From contig OY723315.1 in the NCBI GenBank assembly GCA_963210315.1, forward strand, positions 1,773,794 to 1,837,793: a stretch of 64,000 bases of DNA. Direction: 5' to 3'. The notes beneath the pieces are model-generated. The model was not told where the DNA came from. It ran no database searches and was given only the letters and a program-made list of their open reading frames with translations. This document shows positions 54,801 through 64,000 of the stretch, in pieces (position 1 is the first letter of the stretch; every line of letters starts with the position of its first letter). The position numbers and the translations under genes were made by a program. Source of the stretch: Rhynchopus euleeides (lineage: Eukaryota > Euglenozoa > Diplonemea > Diplonemida > Diplonemidae).

Positions 54801-56942
54801 ACTCCTGAGCTGTGGGCATTCAGATTCCTGAAAATCCTGAGCTGAGGGCATTCAGATTCCTGAAACTCCTGAGCTGTGGGCATTCAGATTCCTGAAACTC
54901 CTGAGCTGTGGGCATTCAGATTCCTGAAAATCCTGAGCTGAGGGCATTCAGATTCCTGAAACTCCTGAGCTGTGGGCATTCAGATTCCGGAAACTCCTGA
55001 GCTGTGGGCATTCAGATTCCTGAAAATCCTGAGCTGTGGGCATTCAGATTCCTGAAACTCCTGAGCTGAGGGCATTCAGATTCCTGAAAATCCTGAGCTG
55101 AGGGCATTCAGATTCCTGAAACTCCTGAGCTGTGGGCATTCAGATTCCTGAAAATCCTGAGCTGAGGGCATTCAGATTCCTGAAACTCCTGAGCTGTGGG
55201 CATTCAGATTCCTGAAAATCCTGAGCTGTGGGCATTCAGATTCCTGAAATTCCTGAGCTGAGGGCATTCAGATTCCTGAAAATCCTGAGCTGAGGGCATT
55301 CAGATTCCTGAAACTCCTGAGCTGTGGGCATTCAGATTCCTGAAAATCCTGAGCTGAGGGCATTCAGATTCCTGAAACTCCTGAGCTGTGGGCATTCAGA
55401 TTCCGGAAACTCCTGAGCTGTGGGCATTCAGATTCCTGAAAATCCTGAGCTGTGGGCATTCAGATTCCTGAAACTCCTGAGCTGAGGGCATTCAGATTCC
55501 TGAAAATCCTGAGCTGAGGGCATTCAGATTCCTGAAACTCCTGAGCTGTGGGCATTCAGATTCCTGAAAATCCTGAGCTGAGGGCATTCAGATTCCTGAA
55601 ACTCCTGAGCTGTGGGCATTCAGATTCCTGAAAATCCTGAGCTGTGGGCATTCAGATTCCTGAAATTCCTGAGCTGAGGGCATTCAGATTCCTGAAAATC
55701 CTGAGCTGAGGGCATTCAGATTCCTGAAACTCCTGAGCTGTGGGCATTCAGATTCCTGAAAATCCTGAGCTGAGGGCATTCAGATTCCTGAAACTCCTGA
55801 GCTGTGGGCATTCAGATTCCTGAAACTCCTGAGCTGTGGGCATTCAGATTCCTGAAAATCCTGAGCTGAGGGCATTCAGATTCCTGAAACTCCTGAGCTG
55901 TGGGCATTCAGATTCCTGAAAATCCTGAGCTGAGGGCATTCAGATTCCTGAAACTCCTGAGCTGTGGGCATTCAGATTCCTGAAACTCCTGAGCTGTGGG
56001 CATTCAGATTCCTGAAACTCCTGAGCTGTGGGCATTCAGATTCCTGAAAATCCTGAGCTGAGGGCATTCAGATTCCTGAAACTCCTGAGCTGTGGGCATT
56101 CAGATTCCTGAAACTCCTGAGCTGTGGGCATTCAGATTCCTGAAACTCCTGAGCTGTGGGCATTCAGATTCCTGAAAATCCTGAGCTGTGGGCATTCAGA
56201 TTCCTGAAACTCCTGAGCTGAGGGCATTCAGATTCCTGAAAATCCTGAGCTGAGGGCATTCAGATTCCTGAAACTCCTGAGCTGTGGGCATTCAGATTCC
56301 TGAAAATCCTGAGCTGAGGGCATTCAGATTCCTGAAAATCCTGAGCTGAGGGCATTCAGATTCCTGAAACTCCTGAGCTGTGGGCATTCAGATTCCTGAA
56401 ACTCCTGAGCTGTGGGCATTCAGATTCCTGAAAATCCTGAGCTGTGGGCATTCAGATTCCTGAAACTCCTGAGCTGAGGGCATTCAGATTCCTGAAAATC
56501 CTGAGCTGAGGGCATTCAGATTCCTGAAACTCCTGAGCTGTGGGCATTCAGATTCCTGAAAATCCTGAGCTGAGGGCATTCAGATTCCTGAAACTCCTGA
56601 GCTGTGGGCATTCAGATTCCTGAAAATCCTGAGCTGAGGGCATTCAGATTCCTGAAACTCCTGAGCTGTGGGCATTCAGATTCCTGAAACTCCTGAGCTG
56701 TGGGCATTCAGATTCCTGAAACTCCTGAGCTGTGGGCATTCAGATTCCTGAAAATCCTGAGCTGAGGGCATTCAGATTCCTGAAACTCCTGAGCTGTGGG
56801 CATTCAGATTCCTGAAAATCCTGAGCTGTGGGCATTCAGATTCCTGAAACTCCTGAGCTGTGGGCATTCAGATTCCTGAAAATCCTGAGCTGAGGGCATT
56901 CAGATTCCTGAAACTCCTGAGCTGTGGGCATTCAGATTCCTG

Positions 56943-56951
56943 AAACTCCTG
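56943..56951. repeat. Left target-site duplication (AAACTCCTG)
   Basis: AAACTCCTG, part of the satellite unit, directly abuts the foreign sequence. The same 9 bases recur at 57487-57495. Confidence 0.85.
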
Positions 56952-57486
56952 GCACCTCGCACCAGGTCCTGGGTAAGACGTTAAACTGCCTGGGGGGGCC
57001 GTCCCCGGACCATGACGGGTGCCTGCACCAGGAGTCTAGCACGGCCGTGGTCCAGGGCATGACCGAAAACTGCTTGGGTACCGAGGCTCCCCAGACCAGG
57101 AAGGGTGGAGACACCTGGAGTCTAAATAGTCACACGACGTCAGGCCAGACCTTCGCATTGCACTCCGCGAAGACTGCCACACAGCCGCGGGGCAGGTGTG
57201 CAGCCTGTGGAAAACCTCGTACAGAAAAGGGTCGGCGACCGCCCGCCCCCAGTCTGAGAGGCATCAGCCGAATCTCGGTGGAGGCGGGCACAAAACAAAA
57301 GGGAGAGTCGTCACTGTGCATATCAGCACGGTCCCGCCCTCTGTGCCAGACCAACACACCACCAAAGGAAAAGAGGAAGAGGCGACGTAAGGCAATGCCT
57401 CCGTGCGGCCAGGAGAACACGAAATAGCGACCCCCTCAACGGGGAATGCTACGAGCACGGCCAAAAATCGTTCAAAAAAATCGTTC
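56952..57486 (+). mobile_element. 535-bp retroposon-like insertion in the satellite
   Basis: The only non-satellite sequence in the 22-kb array. It is bounded by 9-bp duplications AAACTCCTG and ends on the + strand in an A-rich tail made of about two copies of AAAAATCGTTC. Those are hallmarks of target-primed reverse transcription. Near the 5' end it has GGTAAGACGTTAAACTGCC and a long stem (GGACCATG with CGTGGTCC, about 57007-57053). A frame that enters from the satellite stays open to TAG at 57425-57427 and has a CAACGKP Cys pair and a Lys/Arg-rich end; it may be a relic of a longer element's ORF. No reverse transcriptase is present, so it would be non-autonomous. A short SIDER/SINE-like element is my reading; the family is not identified. 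Confidence 0.8.
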
Positions 57487-60400
57487 AAACTCCTGAGCTG
57501 TGGGCATTCAGATTCCTGAAACTCCTGAGCTGTGGGCATTCAGATTCCTGAAACTCCTGAGCTGTGGGCATTCAGATTCCTGAAAATCCTGAGCTGAGGG
57601 CATTCAGATTCCTGAAACTCCTGAGCTGTGGGCATTCAGATTCCTGAAACTCCTGAGCTGTGGGCATTCAGATTCCTGAAACTCCTGAGCTGTGGGCATT
57701 CAGATTCCTGAAACTCCTGAGCTGTGGGCATTCAGATTCCTGAAAATCCTGAGCTGTGGGCATTCAGATTCCTGAAACTCCTGAGCTGAGGGCATTCAGA
57801 TTCCTGAAAATCCTGAGCTGAGGGCATTCAGATTCCTGAAACTCCTGAGCTGTGGGCATTCAGATTCCTGAAAATCCTGAGCTGAGGGCATTCAGATTCC
57901 TGAAACTCCTGAGCTGTGGGCATTCAGATTCCTGAAAATCCTGAGCTGTGGGCATTCAGATTCCTGAAATTCCTGAGCTGAGGGCATTCAGATTCCTGAA
58001 AATCCTGAGCTGAGGGCATTCAGATTCCTGAAAATCCTGAGCTGAGGGCATTCAGATTCCTGAAACTCCTGAGCTGTGGGCATTCAGATTCCTGAAAATC
58101 CTGAGCTGAGGGCATTCAGATTCCTGAAACTCCTGAGCTGTGGGCATTCAGATTCCTGAAAATCCTGAGCTGAGGGCATTCAGATTCCTGAAACTCCTGA
58201 GCTGTGGGCATTCAGATTCCTGAAAATCCTGAGCTGAGGGCATTCAGATTCCTGAAACTCCTGAGCTGTGGGCATTCAGATTCCTGAAAATCCTGAGCTG
58301 AGGGCATTCAGATTCCTGAAACTCCTGAGCTGTGGGCATTCAGATTCCTGAAAATCCTGAGCTGAGGGCATTCAGATTCCTGAAACTCCTGAGCTGTGGG
58401 CATTCAGATTCCTGAAAATCCTGAGCTGAGGGCATTCAGATTCCTGAAACTCCTGAGCTGTGGGCATTCAGATTCCTGAAACTCCTGAGCTGTGGGCATT
58501 CAGATTCCTGAAACTCCTGAGCTGTGGGCATTCAGATTCCTGAAACTCCTGAGCTGTGGGCATTCAGATTCCTGAAAATCCTGAGCTGTGGGCATTCAGA
58601 TTCCTGAAACTCCTGAGCTGAGGGCATTCAGATTCCTGAAAATCCTGAGCTGAGGGCATTCAGATTCCTGAAACTCCTGAGCTGTGGGCATTCAGATTCC
58701 TGAAAATCCTGAGCTGAGGGCATTCAGATTCCTGAAACTCCTGAGCTGTGGGCATTCAGATTCCTGAAAATCCTGAGCTGAGGGCATTCAGATTCCTGAA
58801 ACTCCTGAGCTGTGGGCATTCAGATTCCTGAAAATCCTGAGCTGAGGGCATTCAGATTCCTGAAACTCCTGAGCTGTGGGCATTCAGATTCCTGAAACTC
58901 CTGAGCTGTGGGCATTCAGATTCCTGAAACTCCTGAGCTGTGGGCATTCAGATTCCTGAAAATCCTGAGCTGAGGGCATTCAGATTCCTGAAACTCCTGA
59001 GCTGTGGGCATTCAGATTCCTGAAACTCCTGAGCTGTGGGCATTCAGATTCCTGAAACTCCTGAGCTGTGGGCATTCAGATTCCTGAAACTCCTGAGCTG
59101 TGGGCATTCAGATTCCTGAAAATCCTGAGCTGTGGGCATTCAGATTCCTGAAACTCCTGAGCTGAGGGCATTCAGATTCCTGAAAATCCTGAGCTGAGGG
59201 CATTCAGATTCCTGAAACTCCTGAGCTGTGGGCATTCAGATTCCTGAAAATCCTGAGCTGAGGGCATTCAGATTCCTGAAACTCCTGAGCTGTGGGCATT
59301 CAGATTCCTGAAAATCCTGAGCTGAGGGCATTCAGATTCCTGAAACTCCTGAGCTGTGGGCATTCAGATTCCTGAAACTCCTGAGCTGTGGGCATTCAGA
59401 TTCCTGAAAATCCTGAGCTCAGGGCATTCAGATTCCTGAAACTCCTGAGCTGTGGGCATTCAGATTCCTGAAACTCCTGAGCTGTGGGCATTCAGATTCC
59501 TGAAACTCCTGAGCTGTGGGCATTCAGATTCCTGAAAATCCTGAGCTGTGGGCATTCAGATTCCTGAAACTCCTGAGCTGTGGGCATTCAGATTCCTGAA
59601 AATCCTGAGCTGAGGGCATTCAGATTCCTGAAACTCCTGAGCTGTGAGCATTCAGATTCCTGAAACTCCTGAGCTGTGGGCATTCAGATTCCTGAAACTC
59701 CTGAGCTGTGGGCATTCAGATTCCTGAAACTCCTGAGCTGTGGGCATTCAGATTCCTGAAACTCCTGAGCTGTGGGCATTCAGATTCCTGAAAATCCTGA
59801 GCTGTGGGCATTCAGATTCCTGAAACTCCTGAGCTGTGGGCATTCAGATTCCTGAAAATCCTGAGCTGAGGGCATTCAGATTCCTGAAACTCCTGAGCTG
59901 TGGGCATTCAGATTCCTGAAAATCCTGAGCTGAGGGCATTCAGAGTCCTGAAACTCCTGAGCTGTGGGCATTCAGATTGCTGAAAATCCTGAGCTGTGGG
60001 CATTCAGATTCCTGAAACTCCTGAGCTGTGGGCATTCAGATTCCTGAAACTCCTGAGCTGTGGGCATTCAGATTCCTGAAACTCCTGAGCTGAGGGCATT
60101 CAGATTCCTGAAACTCCTGAGCTGTGGGCATTCAGATTCCTGAAAATCCTGAGCTGTGGGCATTCAGATTCCTGAAAATCCTGAGCTGAGGGCATTCAGA
60201 TTCCTGAAACTCCTGAGCTGTGGGCATTCAGATTCCTGAAAATCCTGAGCTGTGGGCATTCAGATTCCTGAAAATCCTGAGCTGAGGGCATTCAGATTCC
60301 TGAAACTCCTGAGCTGTGGGCATTCAGATTCCTGAAAATCCTGAGCTGTGGGCATTCAGATTCCTGAAACTCCTGAGCTGAGGGCATTCAGATTCCTGAA

Positions 60401-63400
60401 AATCCTGAGCTGAGGGCATTCAGATTCCTGAAACTCCTGAGCTGTGGGCATTCAGATTCCTGAACATCCTGAGCTGAGGGCATTCAGAGTCCTGAAACTC
60501 CTGAGCTGTGGGCATTCAGATTCCTGAAAATCCTGAGCTGTGGGCATTCAGATTCCTGAAACTCCTGAGCTGTGGGCATTCAGATTCCTGAAACTCCTGA
60601 GCTGTGGGCATTCAGATTCCTGAAACTCCTGAGCTGTGGGCATTCAGATTCCTGAAAATCCTGAGCTGAGGGCATTCAGATTCCTGAAACTCCTGAGCTG
60701 TGGGCATTCAGATTCCTGAAACTCCTGAGCTGTGGGCATTCAGATTCCTGAAACTCCTGAGCTGTGGGCATTCAGATTCCTGAAACTCCTGAGCTGTGGG
60801 CATTCAGATTCCTGAAAATCCTGAGCTGTGGGCATTCAGATTCCTGAAACTCCTGAGCTGAGGGCATTCAGATTCCTGAAAATCCTGAGCTGAGGGCATT
60901 CAGATTCCTGAAACTCCTGAGCTGTGGGCATTCAGATTCCTGAAAATCCTGAGCTGAGGGCATTCAGATTCCTGAAACTCCTGAGCTGTGGGCATTCAGA
61001 TTCCTGAAAATCCTGAGCTGAGGGCATTCAGATTCCTGAAACTCCTGAGCTGTGGGCATTCAGATTCCTGAAACTCCTGAGCTGTGGGCATTCAGATTCC
61101 TGAAAATCCTGAGCTCAGGGCATTCAGATTCCTGAAACTCCTGAGCTGTGGGCATTCAGATTCCTGAAACTCCTGAGCTGTGGGCATTCAGATTCCTGAA
61201 ACTCCTGAGCTGTGGGCATTCAGATTCCTGAAAATCCTGAGCTGTGGGCATTCAGATTCCTGAAACTCCTGAGCTGTGGGCATTCAGATTCCTGAAAATC
61301 CTGAGCTGAGGGCATTCAGATTCCTGAAACTCCTGAGCTGTGAGCATTCAGATTCCTGAAACTCCTGAGCTGTGGGCATTCAGATTCCTGAAACTCCTGA
61401 GCTGTGGGCATTCAGATTCCTGAAACTCCTGAGCTGTGGGCATTCAGATTCCTGAAACTCCTGAGCTGTGGGCATTCAGATTCCTGAAAATCCTGAGCTG
61501 TGGGCATTCAGATTCCTGAAACTCCTGAGCTGTGGGCATTCAGATTCCTGAAAATCCTGAGCTGAGGGCATTCAGATTCCTGAAACTCCTGAGCTGTGGG
61601 CATTCAGATTCCTGAAAATCCTGAGCTGAGGGCATTCAGAGTCCTGAAACTCCTGAGCTGTGGGCATTCAGATTGCTGAAAATCCTGAGCTGTGGGCATT
61701 CAGATTCCTGAAACTCCTGAGCTGTGGGCATTCAGATTCCTGAAACTCCTGAGCTGTGGGCATTCAGATTCCTGAAACTCCTGAGCTGAGGGCATTCAGA
61801 TTCCTGAAACTCCTGAGCTGTGGGCATTCAGATTCCTGAAAATCCTGAGCTGTGGGCATTCAGATTCCTGAAAATCCTGAGCTGAGGGCATTCAGATTCC
61901 TGAAACTCCTGAGCTGTGGGCATTCAGATTCCTGAAAATCCTGAGCTGTGGGCATTCAGATTCCTGAAAATCCTGAGCTGAGGGCATTCAGATTCCTGAA
62001 ACTCCTGAGCTGTGGGCATTCAGATTCCTGAAAATCCTGAGCTGTGGGCATTCAGATTCCTGAAACTCCTGAGCTGAGGGCATTCAGATTCCTGAAAATC
62101 CTGAGCTGAGGGCATTCAGATTCCTGAAACTCCTGAGCTGTGGGCATTCAGATTCCTGAACATCCTGAGCTGAGGGCATTCAGAGTCCTGAAACTCCTGA
62201 GCTGTGGGCATTCAGATTCCTGAAAATCCTGAGCTGTGGGCATTCAGATTCCTGAAACTCCTGAGCTGTGGGCATTCAGATTCCTGAAACTCCTGAGCTG
62301 TGGGCATTCAGATTCCTGAAACTCCTGAGCTGTGGGCATTCAGATTCCTGAAACTCCTGAGCTGTGGGCATTCAGATTCCTGAAACTCCTGAGCTGTGGG
62401 CATTCAGATTCCTGAAACTCCTGAGCTGTGGGCATTCAGATTCCTGAAACTCCTGAGCTGTGGGCATTCAGATTCCTGAAAATCCTGAGCTGTGGGCATT
62501 CAGATTCCTGAAACTCCTGAGCTGTGGGCATTCAGATTCCTGAAAATCCTGAGCTGAGGGCATTCAGATTCCTGAAACTCCTGAGCTGTGGGCATTCAGA
62601 TTCCTGAAAATCCTGAGCTGAGGGCATTCAGAGTCCTGAAACTCCTGAGCTGTGGGCATTCAGATTCCTGAAAATCCTGAGCTGTGGGCATTCAGATTCC
62701 TGAAACTCCTGAGCTGTGGGCATTCAGATTCCTGAAACTCCTGAGCTGTGGGCATTCAGATTCCTGAAACTCCTGAGCTGAGGGCATTCAGATTCCTGAA
62801 ACTCCTGAGCTGTGGGCATTCAGATTCCTGAAAATCCTGAGCTGTGGGCATTCAGATTCCTGAAAATCCTGAGCTGAGGGCATTCAGATTCCTGAAACTC
62901 CTGAGCTGTGGGCATTCAGATTCCTGAAAATCCTGAGCTGTGGGCATTCAGATTCCTGAAAATCCTGAGCTGAGGGCATTCAGATTCCTGAAACTCCTGA
63001 GCTGTGGGCATTCAGATTGCTGAAAATCCTGAGCTGTGGGCATTCAGATTCCTGAAACTCCTGAGCTGTGGGCATTCAGATTCCTGAAAATCCTGAGCTG
63101 TGGGCATTCAGATTCCTGAAAATCCTGAGCTGAGGGCATTCAGATTCCTGAAACTCCTGAGCTGTGGGCATTCAGATTCATGAAACTCCTGAGCTGTGGG
63201 CATTCAGATTCCTGAAAATCCTGAGCTGAGGGCATTCAGATTCCTGAAACTCCTGAGCTGTGGGCATTCAGATTCCTGAAACTCCTGAGCTGAGGGCATT
63301 CAGATTCCTGAAACTCCTGAGCTGTGGGCATTCAGATTCCTGAAAATCCTGAGCTGTGGGCATTCAGATTACTGAAAATCCTGAGCTGAGGGCATTCAGA

Positions 63401-63953
63401 TTCCTGAAACTCCTGAGCTGTGGGCATTCAGATTCCTGAAAATCCTGAGCTGTGGGCATTCAGATTCCTGAAAATCCTGAGCTGAGGGCATTCAGATTCC
63501 TGAAACTCCTGAGCTGTGGGCATTCAGATTCCTGAAAATCCTGAGCTGTGGGCATTCAGATTCCTGAAACTCCTGAGCTGAGGGCATTCAGATTCCTGAA
63601 AATCCTGAGCTGAGGGCATTCAGATTCCTGAAACTCCTGAGCTGTGGGCATTCAGATTCCTGAAACTCCTGAGCTGTGGGCATTCAGATTCCTGAAAATC
63701 CTGAGCTGAGGGCATTCAGATTCCTGAAACTCCTGAGCTGTGGGCATTCAGATTCCTGAAAATCCTGAGCTGTGGGCATTCAGATTCCTGAAACTCCTGA
63801 GCTGAGGGCATTCAGATTCCTGAAACTCCTGAGCTGTGGGCATTCAGATTCCTGAAACTCCTGAGCTGTGGGCATTCAGATTCCTCAAACTCCTGAGCTG
63901 TGGGCATTCAGATTCCTGAAAATCCTGAGCTGAGGGCATTCAGATTCCTGAAA
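57487..63953. repeat. 32-bp satellite array, right part (about 200 units)
   Basis: It continues the same 32-bp unit and phase after the insertion, starting with the duplicated target site (57487-57495). Extra variants (CAGAGTCC, GATTGCTG, GAACATCC) appear only in this part, so it has its own recent amplification history. Confidence 0.98.
59647..62185. repeat. Higher-order repeat, period 1696 bp (53 units)
   Basis: Four rare variants recur at one distance: TGTGAGCATT at 59647 and 61343; CAGAGTCC at 59945/61641 and 60489/62185; GATTGCTG at 59979 and 61675; GAACATCC at about 60465 and 62161. All are 1696 bp apart, exactly 53 x 32. Confidence 0.92.
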
Positions 63954-64000
63954 CCCGCAAACCCGCAAACCCGCAAACCCGCAAACCCGCAAACCCGCAA
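63951..64000. repeat. 8-bp tandem repeat AAACCCGC at the window end
   Basis: About six perfect units of AAACCCGC follow a satellite unit without spacer, the AAAC being shared. It continues past the window edge. The composition resembles telomere repeats, but the + strand is C-rich at the right end, the opposite of a normal right-end telomere. Confidence 0.85.

Larger units (their letters stand above)
41932..56951. repeat. 32-bp satellite array, left part (about 470 units)
   Basis: Uninterrupted tandem units of exactly 32 bp contain GGGCATTCAGATTCCTGAA. Most variation is at two sites: CTG[T/A]GGG and AAA[C/A]TCC, giving four unit types (CT, AA, AT, CA). CT and AA predominate and often alternate. 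No open frame or spacer lies between units. The last 9 bases (56943-56951) are duplicated on the far side of the insertion at 56952-57486. Confidence 0.98.

Noticed and set aside
56924-57427. 167-codon frame as a stand-alone gene
   Set aside because: Its start lies in the satellite and the rest is inside the inserted element. It has no recognisable domain beyond one Cys pair and a basic tail, so it is described as part of the mobile element.
41932-63953. 32-bp periodic repeats as a CRISPR array
   Set aside because: There are no spacers: units abut directly, and the genome is eukaryotic with introns. It is a tandem satellite.
63951-64000. Chromosome-end telomere
   Set aside because: The strand orientation is wrong for a right end and the tract may simply continue beyond the window, so it is reported only as a telomere-like repeat.

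Overview
The window looks like nuclear DNA of a GC-rich unicellular eukaryote. Genes encode inositol-phosphate kinase, formin, RBR ubiquitin ligase, axonemal dynein intermediate chain, GBA2-type glucosylceramidase and large secreted or membrane-anchored proteins. Most are split by short introns with a GTATG donor and a YAG acceptor. Every intact gene lies on the + strand, and several ATGs sit 5-25 nt after a pyrimidine-rich YAG, as expected for trans-splice acceptors. Head-to-tail genes, possible trans-splicing, a flagellar gene and giant Thr/Pro-rich, Cys-repeat surface proteins suggest a flagellated protist. A diplonemid-like euglenozoan is my best guess, at low confidence.

Layout: 1-4733 is the 3' part of an astacin/LamG-like/degenerate-sulfatase fusion containing a frameshift. 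6.6-15.4 kb carries a basic unknown protein, a GST, an inositol polyphosphate kinase (2 exons), a zinc-finger/PDZ/clathrin-adaptor-like protein (multi-exon) and an unknown 5-exon protein. 15.4-18.1 kb is a repeat-rich spacer with a ~195-bp minisatellite, a poly-C tract and one orphan exon on the - strand. 18.1-21.2 kb is GBA2-like (4 exons) and 22.1-25.7 kb is a 9-exon formin. 25.7-28.1 kb is a spacer with inverted repeats and short tandem repeats. 28.1-32.8 kb is a type I membrane protein with 13 Cys-rich repeats. 33.6-40 kb carries an RBR E3 ligase, a triple-BRCT protein and a DNAI3/IC140-like dynein intermediate chain. 40.25-41.9 kb is a frame-disrupted type II membrane glycosyltransferase-like gene.

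From about 41,932 to 63,953 the sequence is a 32-bp satellite (roughly 670 units, mostly differing at two sites). It is organised in higher-order repeats of 44, 48 and 53 units, measurable from shared rare variants. A single 535-bp retroposon-like insertion with 9-bp target-site duplications interrupts it. The window ends in a different 8-bp C-rich repeat, AAACCCGC.

The genes do not form an operon or pathway. Shared themes are membrane and cytoskeleton biology: phosphoinositide and clathrin-type trafficking, actin nucleation, flagellar motility and cell-surface proteins. The coding half is accessory only in its spacers; the right third is purely repetitive and may be centromeric, subtelomeric or other heterochromatin.
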